A stretch of 64,000 nt of DNA from Haloferula rosea (GCF_016595525.1 NZ_JAENII010000002.1:1-64000), one strand, 5' to 3'; positions 44,086 through 52,793 are shown, counted from the stretch's first letter. Program-made: numbers and translations. The notes: a model not told the origin generated them from the letters alone.

Positions 44086-45776
44086 AGCGTCGCAATGCCC
44101 TGGGAGTCACGGTGGTGGTCTCGATTCTGTTTCTTGTGTTCTTCATCTATCCGGCGCTGTCCGTGGTGGGGGAGGCATTCAGGACGCCTGACGGAGGGTT
44201 CACGCTGGGCTTCGTGGTTGAGGTGTTCAGGAATCCGGTGTATGTCGAGGGTTTGTGGAATGCGTTGTTGCTTGGTGTGGTCAGCACCTTGGCGACGTTG
44301 GCGATTGCGTTTCCCTTGGCCCTGCTTTCGCACCGTTATGACTTCTTCGGGCGCAAGATCCTTGGCGCGTTGATTCTGGTTCCACTTGTTCTGCCCCCAT
44401 TTGTGGGAGCGATCGGCCTGACCCACATTCTGAGTGTGACCGGGTCCTTGAATGCGCTGCTCATCGAGATCGGTCTGATGGATCCGGCGGATCGCATCGA
44501 CTGGTTGGCTCGCGGGCGGTTCTGGGGGATTGTGGCGATGAACGCGCTGCACCTTTACCCGATCCTCTACATGAACATCGTGGCCTCACTGGCGCAGCTC
44601 GATCCGGCGATGGAGCAGGCGGCGGAGAACCTCGGGTGTTCCCCCGGTCGCCGGTTGTTCCGGATCACGCTGCCGTTGGCCATGCCGGGAATCTTTGCGG
44701 GGGGATCGATCGTATTCATCTGGGCCTTCACCGAGCTCGGGGTTCCGCTGGTCTTCAATTACAGTCGGGTGGCTCCGGTTCAGGTCTTCCACGGCATCAA
44801 GGACCTTGGGGGGAATCCCGCGCCCTATGCGCTGGTGTCCGTGATCCTGTTGATCTCGGCGCTGGTCTTCGGTCTGACAAAATACTTCTTCGGGCGGGGA
44901 AGCTCGGTGACCCAGCCGCGGCCGAAGGGACGGAATGCGGAGAAGAAGCTGACCGGGCTGAACTCGCTCGGTTGTGCGATGATTTTTGCCGGGGTGTTCT
45001 GCGTGGCTTCGATCCCCCACGCCGGTGTCATCCTGCTTTCGCTGTCGGAGGACTGGTATGACTCGGTCATGCCGATGGTTCTGACGCTCGATCACTTCCG
45101 GGAAGCGCTGGGCGATCCACTGGTGGTTCCCTCGATCGAGAACAGCCTGATTTATGCGTCGGTGGCGACCATGATCGCGGTGATTGTGGGTGTGGCCATC
45201 GCCTGGGTCGTGGTCCGCAGTGACATCAAGGGTCGTGGGTTGCTGGATGCGCTGGTCATGTTGCCACTCGCCGTGCCGGGGCTGGTGATGGCCTTCGGGT
45301 ATCTCGCGCTTTCCCGTGAGGGAAAGCCATTGCATTTCCTCATCGGTGCGGGCGGGAGTCCGGCGCTTCTGCTGATTGTCGCGTATGCCGTACGACGTTT
45401 GCCGTATGTGGTCCGGGCTGCGGTGGCGGGGCTGCAGCAGAGCAATCCGGCGATGGAGGAGGCGGCTCGTTCGCTCGGGGCCAACCCGGTGCGCACGCTG
45501 CGGAGGATTTCGCTCCCATTGATTGGAGCGAATCTGGTGGCGGGCGGCATCCTTGCGTTCGCCTTTTCGATGCTTGAGGTCAGTGACAGCCTGATCCTCG
45601 CCCAGCAGGCCGAGCATTTCCCGATCACCAAGGCGATCTACACCCTGTTGAGCACCTTGGGGAACGGGCACGAGTTGGCCGCGGCCCTCGGGGTGTGGGC
45701 CATGGTGTTCCTCGGGATCGCGATTGTCGGTGCGGCCGGGATCGGCGGCAAGAAGGGTGGCCTGTTCAAGATGTAG
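44082..45776 (+). CDS. ABC transporter permease, two fused membrane domains (FbpB/ThiP type)
   Basis: 564 residues with about twelve membrane helices, made of two homologous halves. Each half carries the EAA loop for the ATPase: MEQAAENLGCSPGRRLFRITLPLA near residue 170 and MEEAARSLGANPVRTLRRISLPLI near residue 460 (shown here in part). The fusion is typical of iron(III)/thiamine/polyamine-type importers. The end overlaps the convergent rhamnulokinase gene by 11 bases (45766-45776). Confidence 0.93.
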   Translation: MKRRNALGVTVVVSILFLVFFIYPALSVVGEAFRTPDGGFTLGFVVEVFRNPVYVEGLWNALLLGVVSTLATLAIAFPLALLSHRYDFFGRKILGALILVPLVLPPFVGAIGLTHILSVTGSLNALLIEIGLMDPADRIDWLARGRFWGIVAMNALHLYPILYMNIVASLAQLDPAMEQAAENLGCSPGRRLFRITLPLAMPGIFAGGSIVFIWAFTELGVPLVFNYSRVAPVQVFHGIKDLGGNPAPYALVSVILLISALVFGLTKYFFGRGSSVTQPRPKGRNAEKKLTGLNSLGCAMIFAGVFCVASIPHAGVILLSLSEDWYDSVMPMVLTLDHFREALGDPLVVPSIENSLIYASVATMIAVIVGVAIAWVVVRSDIKGRGLLDALVMLPLAVPGLVMAFGYLALSREGKPLHFLIGAGGSPALLLIVAYAVRRLPYVVRAAVAGLQQSNPAMEEAARSLGANPVRTLRRISLPLIGANLVAGGILAFAFSMLEVSDSLILAQQAEHFPITKAIYTLLSTLGNGHELAAALGVWAMVFLGIAIVGAAGIGGKKGGLFKM

Positions 45777-47247
45777 CGCCCTTCAGGACGGCATCGTAGC
45801 GCTCGCGGGCGGCAACCCATGAACTGCGGTCCTGCGGGGAATACTGCTGGAACTCGAAGGAGTCGCGAATCAGCTGGCGCCCCGCGGCGAGGTCGGGGAT
45901 GTGTTTGGTGGCAATCATCTGCACGATGATGTTGCCGCAGGAGGTGGCCTCGATCGGCCCTGCCGTGACATCGATGCCCAAGGCACTGGCGGTGGCCTGG
46001 GCGAGGAACTGGTTCTGAATGCCGCCGCCGCCTGCGTGCAGGCGATCGAAGCTCTTGCCGGACAGGGAAGTGAAGCCATCGAAGACGACCGAGTATTTCA
46101 GAGCGAGGGACTCGGTCGCGATGCGGAGAATGGCGCCCTTGGTATCGGGAACCAGCTGTCCCGTCCGGGCGCAGTAGTCGCGGATCTTTTCGGGCATCCC
46201 ACCGGGAGCTGCAAACACCGCGTCATCCGGGTCGATGAATGCCGTGTGGGCCGGTGCCTCCATGGCGAGATCAGCCAGTTCGGCGTAGCTGAGGTCCTCA
46301 CCATCGAGTGCCCACTGGCGTTTGCACTCTTGGATGATCCAGAGGCCGGAGATGTTGCGGAGGGCACGGACCGTCTGGTTGGCTCCCAGTTCGTTGCAGC
46401 AGCGTGCATCGAACGCTTCGTCGCCGAGGATCGGGTCCGGAGTTTCGAGTCCCATGATCGACCATGTGCCGGATGACAGCCAAAGCTGGTTCGGGCCGGT
46501 CATCGGGATACCGGCGACGGCGGATGCCGTATCGTGGGATGCTGAGGCGATCACGGGAATCTCGCCGAGTCCGGTTTGCTTGCGGACTTCATCCCGAAGG
46601 GGGCCAAGCACCGTACCGGGATCGACCAACTCACCGAAGATGTTGCGCGGCAAGCCAAGGGCGTCGATGACTTCCCATGCCCAGTCCCGGGTGGATGGAT
46701 TGAGGAGCTGGGAGGTGGAGGCCACGGTTCTTTCCACGGCCTTGCGACCGCACAGCCAGTAGCTCAAGAGGTCCGGCACGAAGAGCAGGGTGGAGGCCGC
46801 CGCCAGAGCGGGGGATTCGTTGCGCTTCTCAGCGAGCAGGTGGACCGAGGTGTTGTAGAAGTTCGTGGCGATGCCGGTGTGGCGGTGGATCTCGGCCTCC
46901 GACATCAGGCAGTGCATCTTCTCGGGGATTCCCTCGTGGCGTGGGTCCCGGTACTGATGGGGCATGCCGAGTAGGCGACCATGTTGATCGAGGAGCCCGA
47001 AGTCGCAGCCCCAGGTGTCGACCGCCATCGAGACGATCGCGTCACCGTATTTCTCGGCGGCGAGGTGAAGGCCGGTCTGGATGTCGCGGAAGAGCCCGAT
47101 GATGTTCCAGTAGGATCCACCGGGGAGGTCGGTGCCCGGGTTGTCGAAGCGGTGGACTTCTTCGAGCGAGATTTTACCGTCGCGGTGAATGCCTGCAATG
47201 ACGCGGCCGCTGCCGGCGCCGAGGTCGATGGAGAGAAAAACGTTCAT
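45766..47247 (-). CDS. rhaB: Rhamnulokinase (FGGY family)
   Basis: 493 residues. FGGY features: FLSIDLGAGSGRVIAG, VDTWGCDFGLLDQHGRLLG, HDTASAVAGIPM, LWLSSGTWSIMGLE and the C-terminal GGGIQNQFLAQATA. Rhamnulokinase converts L-rhamnulose to L-rhamnulose-1-phosphate, the substrate for the aldolase in the neighbouring microcompartment operon; a related kinase acts on L-fuculose. It lies 28 bases after the DeoR gene on the same strand and is divergent from the shell operon. The rhamnose isomerase is not in the window. Confidence 0.92.
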   Translation of the reverse strand: MNVFLSIDLGAGSGRVIAGIHRDGKISLEEVHRFDNPGTDLPGGSYWNIIGLFRDIQTGLHLAAEKYGDAIVSMAVDTWGCDFGLLDQHGRLLGMPHQYRDPRHEGIPEKMHCLMSEAEIHRHTGIATNFYNTSVHLLAEKRNESPALAAASTLLFVPDLLSYWLCGRKAVERTVASTSQLLNPSTRDWAWEVIDALGLPRNIFGELVDPGTVLGPLRDEVRKQTGLGEIPVIASASHDTASAVAGIPMTGPNQLWLSSGTWSIMGLETPDPILGDEAFDARCCNELGANQTVRALRNISGLWIIQECKRQWALDGEDLSYAELADLAMEAPAHTAFIDPDDAVFAAPGGMPEKIRDYCARTGQLVPDTKGAILRIATESLALKYSVVFDGFTSLSGKSFDRLHAGGGGIQNQFLAQATASALGIDVTAGPIEATSCGNIIVQMIATKHIPDLAAGRQLIRDSFEFQQYSPQDRSSWVAARERYDAVLKGATS

Positions 47248-47275
47248 GTGGGAGTGGTGTCAGGGTTTGAGGGTG

Positions 47276-48037
47276 TCAGGGGGCGAGTATCACCTCGGTG
47301 CCGATTTTCTGTAAGGCGGCAACAAAGGTGGGGTCAGCATCGAAGTTTGTAATCAAGGTGTTGATTTCGCGGGCGGAAGCAAAGAAGAAGGATGCCATCG
47401 TTCCGAGTTTCGAGGAATCCGCGAGAAAGCAGACTTCGCCGGAGCAGGGGATTACCCGTTCCTTGAAGGCGGCTTGCCGTGGGTTGGTTTCCGACACGCC
47501 GCGTTCCAGGTCGAATCCGGTGGCGGAACAGAACATGCGGTTGATGTTGTAGCGCTTCAGCGAGGCTTCGGCGGAAAGGCCGACGTATGACTTGGACCGC
47601 ATCTCGTAAAGACCGCCGGTTGAGAATACCTCCAGATGATCCCGACCGGACAACGCGGTGACCACGTTGTGGGCATTGGTTAGAACCGTGAGCGGGACTT
47701 CGGGAAGAAATTCCGTGAGGGTGAGTGCGGTCGATGATGCGTCCAGGAAGATGATTTCCTTCGGCCGGATGCGCTGAGCGGCTTGTCGGGCAATGGAGCG
47801 TTTGGCTTCGAGGTTGACCTTCTGCCGTTCCGTGAGGCTCAGGTCCAGTCGCGGGGTGGAGGGGGGGACGGCGCCGCCGTGGACGCGAACGAGTTCTCCG
47901 CGTTGTTCCAGTACCTCGAGGTCCTTGCGAATGGTCTCGTCGGTGACCTCGAACGCCGCCGCCATGGCAGTCGTCCGCAACGCGCCATCGGCAGCGAGGC
48001 GTTCCAAGAGTTGGGCGTGGCGTTCGGTGGCTAGCAT
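47276..48037 (-). CDS. DeoR-family sugar-responsive repressor of the microcompartment locus
   Basis: 253 residues. N-terminal helix-turn-helix (RHAQLLERLAADGALRTTAM, VTDETIRKDLEVLEQRGELVRVHGG) and a DeoRC sensor domain (IFLDASSTALTLTEFLP, LTVLTNAHNVVTAL, SATGFDLERGVSE, FLADSSKLG) typical of regulators that bind phosphorylated sugars. It is divergent from the pduL-led operon across 103 bases containing three TTGGGAAWA repeats, and upstream of rhaB. Likely represses both units until a sugar phosphate (rhamnulose-1-P or fuculose-1-P) is present. Confidence 0.94.
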   Translation of the reverse strand: MLATERHAQLLERLAADGALRTTAMAAAFEVTDETIRKDLEVLEQRGELVRVHGGAVPPSTPRLDLSLTERQKVNLEAKRSIARQAAQRIRPKEIIFLDASSTALTLTEFLPEVPLTVLTNAHNVVTALSGRDHLEVFSTGGLYEMRSKSYVGLSAEASLKRYNINRMFCSATGFDLERGVSETNPRQAAFKERVIPCSGEVCFLADSSKLGTMASFFFASAREINTLITNFDADPTFVAALQKIGTEVILAP

Positions 48038-48047
48038 TTCAGAGTGG

Positions 48048-48090
48048 AATTGGGAAAATCTTTGGTTGGGTTGGGAATAATTGGGAAAAT
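48048..48090. promoter_or_regulatory. Operator candidate: three phased TTGGGAAWA repeats between deoR and pduL
   Basis: AATTGGGAAAAT occurs exactly twice (48048-48059 and 48079-48090), and a variant TTGGGAATAA lies at 48071-48080. The three TTGGGAAWA cores start at 48050, 48071 and 48081, spaced 21 and 10 bases, that is two and one helical turns. Position and phasing fit the DeoR binding sites controlling both divergent operons. Confidence 0.65.
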
Positions 48091-48140
48091 AATTGACGAT
48101 ATCCGAAAGGCCAAGTAAATCTTGCCCAGCTTTTCAGGAA

Positions 48141-48815
48141 ATGCTGCCAAAATCCAATACTCCCCGAGCCGTTGTCGAGCACGTCGTGCGTGAGCAGGTC
48201 TATCGTTCCATGGGGTTGACGCCGCCCGCTTCGGCGGCTGCGCCCAATGCGTTTGTGGTCAATGTCAGTGCCCGCCACTGCCACCTTTCCCCGGCTGCGG
48301 TCGAGGCGCTGTTCGGTCCCGGCTACGAGCTGACCCCGATGAAGTGGCTCTATCAGGAAGGTCAATACGCCGCCAAGGAGACCGTCACATTGGTCGGTCC
48401 ACGCAGCCGTGTAATCTCCAACCTCCGCATTCTCGGTCCTTGCCGTGACTTCGATCAGGTCGAACTCGCCTACACCGATGCGATCGCACTCGGCTTCAAC
48501 ATTCCGATGCGCGCTTCCGGCGACACCGCGGGCACTCCCGGCTGCATGCTGATGGGCCCGCACGGTTTCTTCGAAATGAACGAAGGCGTGATCCGCGCCA
48601 TGCCTCACGTGCACATGCACCCGGACGATGCGGCCTTCTACGGAGTGGAGCACAAGGACATCATGAAGATGAAGGTCCACGGCGACTGCCCGGTCACTTT
48701 CGACAACATCCTCGTTCGCGTGGACGAGAGCTTCAAGCTGGAGGCCCACATCGATACCGATGAGGGCAACGCCTGCGGTCTGAAGCCCGACACCTTCTGC
48801 GAACTCATCAAGTAA
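48141..48815 (+). CDS. pduL: PduL-type phosphotransacylase of the microcompartment
   Basis: 224 residues from the ATG at 48141; a TTG at 48093 would place the start next to the operator repeats and adds no conserved sequence. Residues ~8-25 (RAVVEHVVREQVYRSMGL) form an amphipathic helix typical of encapsulation peptides. The catalytic domain has the zinc-ligand motifs VSARHCHLSPAAVEALFG and PHVHMHPDDAAFYG. PduL exchanges CoA for phosphate on acyl-CoA, recycling CoA inside the shell. First gene of the shell operon, followed 34 bases later by a BMC-H gene. Confidence 0.95.
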   Translation: MLPKSNTPRAVVEHVVREQVYRSMGLTPPASAAAPNAFVVNVSARHCHLSPAAVEALFGPGYELTPMKWLYQEGQYAAKETVTLVGPRSRVISNLRILGPCRDFDQVELAYTDAIALGFNIPMRASGDTAGTPGCMLMGPHGFFEMNEGVIRAMPHVHMHPDDAAFYGVEHKDIMKMKVHGDCPVTFDNILVRVDESFKLEAHIDTDEGNACGLKPDTFCELIK

Positions 48816-48849
48816 TCAACCAACTAGAATCCCAAACCAAACCAATACC

Positions 48850-49122
48850 ATGAGCCAAGCCCTTGGACTGATTGAAACGAAAGGCTACGTGGGCAACGTG
48901 GAGGCATCCGACGCGATGACCAAAGCTGCCGACGTAGAACTTGTGAAGCAGGTGCAGATTGGCGGCGGCTTCCTCACCATCCTCGTGCAAGGGGATGTGG
49001 GAAGCGTGAAAGCCGCTGTCGACGCCGGAGCCGAAGCCGCAAGCCGTGTCGGTGAGCTGGTCGGTTCGCACGTCATCGCGCGCCCCCATGAAGGACTGCT
49101 GAAGCAATTCGGCCTCGCCTGA
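48850..49122 (+). CDS. BMC-H hexameric shell protein 1
   Basis: 90 residues, a single Pfam00936-type BMC domain: QALGLIETKGYVGNVEASDAM, conserved Lys in MTKAADVEL, pore loop around QIGGGFL, and GELVGSHVIARPHEGLL at the end. Such proteins form hexagonal tiles of the shell with a small central pore. It ends shortly after the RPH motif. It is followed after 33 bases by a second BMC-H gene. Confidence 0.97.
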   Translation: MSQALGLIETKGYVGNVEASDAMTKAADVELVKQVQIGGGFLTILVQGDVGSVKAAVDAGAEAASRVGELVGSHVIARPHEGLLKQFGLA

Positions 49123-49155
49123 TCATCTAACTGAACTCTCCAACAACCATATATT

Positions 49156-49431
49156 ATGGCCAAACAAGCACTTGGAATTATCGAAGCCAAAGGACTGGTT
49201 TCCCTCATCGAAGCCTCTGACGCCGCCCTCAAGGCCGCCGACATCACCATGGTCGGCTGGACCAAGATCGGTTCCGGCATGGTGACCGGTTTCTACGAAG
49301 GTGACGTGGCTGCCGTGAAGGCAGGCATCGACGCCGGAGCAGACGCTGCTTCGCAAGTCGGTGAAGTTGCCTCCGTGCAAATCATCCCTCGTCCACACGA
49401 CGATCTCGAGGGCTTCGTTCCGTTCGTCTGA
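49156..49431 (+). CDS. BMC-H hexameric shell protein 2
   Basis: 91 residues, BMC domain: KQALGIIEAKGLVSLIEASD, ALKAADITMVGW, pore loop TKIGSGMVTG and VGEVASVQIIPRPHDDLEGF. The pore motif KIGSG is the common form in PduA/EutM-like tiles and differs from IGGG in the first BMC-H. The high similarity to BMC-H 1 and 3 suggests tandem duplication. The acetate kinase gene starts 28 bases later. Confidence 0.97.
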   Translation: MAKQALGIIEAKGLVSLIEASDAALKAADITMVGWTKIGSGMVTGFYEGDVAAVKAGIDAGADAASQVGEVASVQIIPRPHDDLEGFVPFV

Positions 49432-49459
49432 CCTGACTCCGACCCACTGTTCCGGATCC

Positions 49460-50656
49460 ATGCTCGTTCTCATCGCCAATCTTGGTTCGACCTCGTTCAA
49501 GTACCGCCTGTTTGACATGGCGGACGGGGATGGTCGCGTCCTGGCACAGGGTGGATATGAGCGGGTGACGGACCATGGGGAAGTCATTGAAGACGCGCTG
49601 AAGGAGCTCGAATCATCCGGGGCGGTTTCTTCCCGTTCCGAGATTGATGCGGTTGGATTCAAGACGGTGCTCGGACGGAACCTGAGCGGATGTGTCGAGG
49701 CGGACGACCGGGTGCTTGAAGCGCTCGAGGGTTTTGCCGACGTTGCACCCGCCCACAATCCACCGTATGCCGCGGGGATCCGCCAGTTTTCGAGGATCCT
49801 TCCCGATGCCAAGCTGGTCGCCCTTTTCGAAACCGCCTTCTACCAGTGGGTCCCTGAGGAGGGAGCCCGGTATGCGGTGCCGGAAGCGTGGCACGAAGCG
49901 GGCATCCGTCGCTACGGATTCCACGGCGCGAGCCACAAGTTCATTGCCGAGCGCTCCGCGGAGTTGCTGGGTCGTGAGGATGTGGCGGCCTGCGCACGCG
50001 GTCTCTATCAGGACGGGCCTCAGCCCATCGACAAACCGCTCCGCGTGATCTCCTGCCACCTTGGTGGCAGCAGCTCGGTCACGGGCATCCGCAACGGAGT
50101 GGCTGTGGGCACCAGCATGGGGTTCTCGCCCCAGAGCGGGTTGCCGCAGAACAACCGGGTCGGTGATCTCGACTCCGGCGCGATTCCCTACGCCGCGAAG
50201 GTGCTGGGTCTCGAGATGCCGGAAATCGAACGCCAACTCACCAAGGAAGCAGGGCTTCTGGGGGTCTCGGGTGTCAGCAATGACCTCCGTGACATCCATG
50301 ATGCCGCCACCGCCGGCAATGCACGTGCCCAGCTGTCGATCGACATGCTGATTCACGAAGTCCGGCGTTGGGCCTCCTCCTTCCTTTTCCAACTCGGCGG
50401 CATTGACGGCTTCGTCTTCACCGCAGGGATCGGAGAAAACGGTCCACTCCTTCGCGAGAAGGTCTGCGCCGGCCTGGAAGAGTTCGGAATCAAGATCGAT
50501 CCCGAACGCAATGCGGCATGTGCCGCGAAGGAATGTGAGATCAGCACCGCGGACTCGCGGGTGAAGGTCTTCGTCATTCCCGCCAATGAGGAACTTGTTC
50601 TCGCGAACGAGGTCTTCCGCAAAATCTCATCAAACAACTCAACTCAAACACAATAG
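49460..50656 (+). CDS. ackA: Acetate/acyl kinase of the microcompartment operon
   Basis: 398 residues from the ATG at 49460 (MLVLIANLGSTSFKYRLFD). ASKHA motifs: YGFHGASHKFIAERSAELL, VISCHLGGSSSVTGIRNGVA, TSMGFSPQSGLPQNNRVGDLD, GVSGVSNDLRDIHDA and FTAGIGENGPLLREKV. It converts acyl phosphate plus ADP to the acid plus ATP, the ATP-yielding step after PduL. The pocket could fit acetyl, propionyl or lactyl phosphate; context favours lactate from lactaldehyde. Inserted between BMC-H genes; the next BMC-H starts 4 bases downstream. Confidence 0.95.
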   Translation: MLVLIANLGSTSFKYRLFDMADGDGRVLAQGGYERVTDHGEVIEDALKELESSGAVSSRSEIDAVGFKTVLGRNLSGCVEADDRVLEALEGFADVAPAHNPPYAAGIRQFSRILPDAKLVALFETAFYQWVPEEGARYAVPEAWHEAGIRRYGFHGASHKFIAERSAELLGREDVAACARGLYQDGPQPIDKPLRVISCHLGGSSSVTGIRNGVAVGTSMGFSPQSGLPQNNRVGDLDSGAIPYAAKVLGLEMPEIERQLTKEAGLLGVSGVSNDLRDIHDAATAGNARAQLSIDMLIHEVRRWASSFLFQLGGIDGFVFTAGIGENGPLLREKVCAGLEEFGIKIDPERNAACAAKECEISTADSRVKVFVIPANEELVLANEVFRKISSNNSTQTQ

Positions 50657-50660
50657 AACC

Positions 50661-50966
50661 ATGGCTAAACAAGCAGTAGGACTCCTCGAAACACGCGGCC
50701 TTTGCTGTCTCGTTTCCGGTATTGACGCAGCCCTCAAGTCGGCTGACGTGAAGCTCGCCGGACCAATGAAGAACGTCGGCAGCGGGCTTTGCAACGCCGT
50801 CGTCTCCGGTGACGTGGCTGCCGTCAAGGCAGCGATCGACGCCGCCGCTGATGCCGCCTCGCAACTTGGTGAAGTCGTCAGTGCCCACGTGATCGCCCGT
50901 CCTGACGACGCGACCACCGGCCTTGTGACTCCTGAAGCCAAGCCTGCAGCAGCACGCCGCAAGTAA
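50661..50966 (+). CDS. BMC-H shell protein 3, divergent pore and C-terminal tail
   Basis: 101 residues. BMC domain with KQAVGLLETRGLCCLVSGID, ALKSADVKLAGP, pore loop KNVGSGLCN and VSAHVIARPDDATTG. It differs from the other two tiles by two adjacent Cys near residue 15, an NVGSG pore, replacement of the RPH His by Asp (RPDD), and a Pro/Ala/Arg-Lys tail (VTPEAKPAAARRK). This suggests a different pore selectivity or a contact with cargo or neighbouring tiles. Start at 50661, 4 bases after the kinase gene. Confidence 0.95.
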   Translation: MAKQAVGLLETRGLCCLVSGIDAALKSADVKLAGPMKNVGSGLCNAVVSGDVAAVKAAIDAAADAASQLGEVVSAHVIARPDDATTGLVTPEAKPAAARRK

Positions 50967-50984
50967 GCACCCGCCCGAATTCCG

Positions 50985-51296
50985 ATGTTTCTGGCAGAAG
51001 TCATCGGCCACATTGTGGCCACCAAGAAGGACGAGAGCATGAAGGGGCGGAAGCTCCTCTTGCTCCGGCCCCGGCTTGTCGACGAAGCCAAGCCCACCCA
51101 GTTCCGCAACGGCGTCAATACGATCGTCGCTGTGGACACGGTGGGGGCGGGTGAGGGGGAACTGGTCATGTTTGCCCAGGGAAGCTCCGCGCGTCAGGCA
51201 CAAGGAATGAAGACCCTCCCGGTCGATGCCGCCGTGGTGGCGATCGTGGACACCGTGGACGTGCTGGGTAAGCGCATCTACGGCAAATCTAGTTAA
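50985..51296 (+). CDS. BMC-P pentameric vertex protein 1 (EutN/CcmL family)
   Basis: 103 residues: MFLAEVIGHIVATKKDESMKG, KLLLLRPRL and IVAVDTVGAGEGELVMFAQGS match the EutN/CcmL beta-barrel; the family seals the twelve vertices of the polyhedral shell. VDAAVVAIVDTVDV near the C-terminus is the final helix and strand. It is the first of three BMC-P genes in the operon and lies 9 bases before the aldehyde dehydrogenase gene. Confidence 0.95.
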   Translation: MFLAEVIGHIVATKKDESMKGRKLLLLRPRLVDEAKPTQFRNGVNTIVAVDTVGAGEGELVMFAQGSSARQAQGMKTLPVDAAVVAIVDTVDVLGKRIYGKSS

Positions 51297-51305
51297 TAGG
51301 AACCC

Positions 51306-52793
51306 ATGAGTGGATTGGATCAACAAGCCCTGAAGGGGGTGGTGGAAAAGGTGCTCGCCGAGCTCGGCAAGACGGGAGCTGCTCCGGCGGCTGCCGCTCC
51401 GGCACCCGCCAAGGCAGCGTCGGGCGATTCCTGCGGATGTTCGTGCAATGGCACGGGTGCCGGTCAGGAAGGCGTGTTCGGCTGTGTCGACAAGGCTGCG
51501 CAGGCTGCGCACGATTCCTTCCTCCAGCTGAAGAAGCTGGGAGTGGAAGGCCGTGCCCGGGCGATTGAGATCGTCAAGGGTGTCTGCGCTTCCAACAAGG
51601 AAGCCTGGGGCAAGTTCGAACTGAACGAGACCGGTATCGGCCGGCTCGATCACAAGATCGCCAAGCTCGACATCATGGACCGCGTGCCGGGTGTGGAGTG
51701 GCTCCGTCCCGACGCCATGAGCGGCGACTTCGGCATCACTCTTGAGGAGTTTGCTCCTTATGGTGTGGTCGGTGCGATCCTCCCCGTGACCCACTCGGTT
51801 CCCACACTGACCGGCAACGTGATCAACATGGTTGCAGCCGGAAACTCGGTGCTTTTCAATCCCCACCCGGGCGGTGCCAAGAGTGCTGCGATGGCGGTGA
51901 GGGAATACAACCGCGCGATCAAGCGTGAGTTGGGCATCGAGAACCTGATCTGCACGATTGAGGAGCCTTCGATCGAGTCCTTCGATCTGATTTGCAAGAG
52001 CGAGCAAGTGGACATTCTGGCCATCACCGGCGGCCCTGCCGTGGTGAAGGCTGCGATGAAGTCCGGTAAGCGATCGATTTGTGCCGGTCCGGGCAACCCG
52101 GTGGTTGTCGTGGATGAGACCGCTGATCTTGCCCGGGCCGCACGTGCCATCATTGAAGGTGGTGCCTTCGACAACAACCTGCTCTGCATTGGCGAGAAGG
52201 TGGTGTTCGTCGTCGGATCCGTTTTCACCCGGTTCATGGAGGAACTTGAGAAGGCCGGTGCCGGCCGCCTCAACTCCCAGCAGCTCGAACGTCTCACCGC
52301 TGAGGCCTTCACCTACAAGGAAGATGGCGGTGGTTGCTCCCATCCGGTGCTCAACCGCGACCTCGTGGGTGCCAGCCCGGAAGTGCTTGCCCAGCGTGCA
52401 GGTGCGTCGATCCCATCCGGCTGCGAGCTCCTGTTCGCCGAGACCGATGCCGATCACGCCTACGTCCAGGAAGAGCAGATGATGCCGATGATGCCCATCG
52501 TGTCGGTTCCCGACTTCGAAACGGGTGTCCGCGAGGCCAAGCGCGCCGAGCACGGCTACCGTCACTCCGCGATCATTCACTCGACCAATGTGGATCACAT
52601 GACCCACATGGCGAAGGAGATGGATACGACCATTTTCGTGAAGAACGGAGCCTGTGTCACCGGCCTTGGTCTTGGTGGCGAGGGTTACCTCAGTTACTCG
52701 ATCGCCACGACGACGGGTGAGGGCATCACCACACCGAAGACCTTCACGCGCATTCGTCGCTGTGTGATGGTCGAGAACCTCCGCATCATCTAA
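51306..52793 (+). CDS. pduP: CoA-acylating aldehyde dehydrogenase (PduP-like), lactaldehyde-oxidising
   Basis: 495 residues. The N-terminal helix DQQALKGVVEKVLAELG (~5-21) is an encapsulation peptide, joined by an Ala/Pro linker containing SCGCSCNG, an unusual Cys cluster. The dehydrogenase domain has ITGGPAVVKAAMKSGKR (NAD binding), GGAFDNNLLCIGEKVVF (catalytic Cys) and HSAIIHSTNVDHM. It oxidises an aldehyde to acyl-CoA with NAD+ inside the shell; in PVM compartments the substrate is L-lactaldehyde from fuculose/rhamnulose phosphate cleavage. Confidence 0.96.
   Translation: MSGLDQQALKGVVEKVLAELGKTGAAPAAAAPAPAKAASGDSCGCSCNGTGAGQEGVFGCVDKAAQAAHDSFLQLKKLGVEGRARAIEIVKGVCASNKEAWGKFELNETGIGRLDHKIAKLDIMDRVPGVEWLRPDAMSGDFGITLEEFAPYGVVGAILPVTHSVPTLTGNVINMVAAGNSVLFNPHPGGAKSAAMAVREYNRAIKRELGIENLICTIEEPSIESFDLICKSEQVDILAITGGPAVVKAAMKSGKRSICAGPGNPVVVVDETADLARAARAIIEGGAFDNNLLCIGEKVVFVVGSVFTRFMEELEKAGAGRLNSQQLERLTAEAFTYKEDGGGCSHPVLNRDLVGASPEVLAQRAGASIPSGCELLFAETDADHAYVQEEQMMPMMPIVSVPDFETGVREAKRAEHGYRHSAIIHSTNVDHMTHMAKEMDTTIFVKNGACVTGLGLGGEGYLSYSIATTTGEGITTPKTFTRIRRCVMVENLRII

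Noticed and set aside
50574-52607. Long minus-strand open frame (677 aa) opposite the microcompartment operon
   Set aside because: His/Arg/Gly-rich antisense translation of well-identified genes; no domain recognised.
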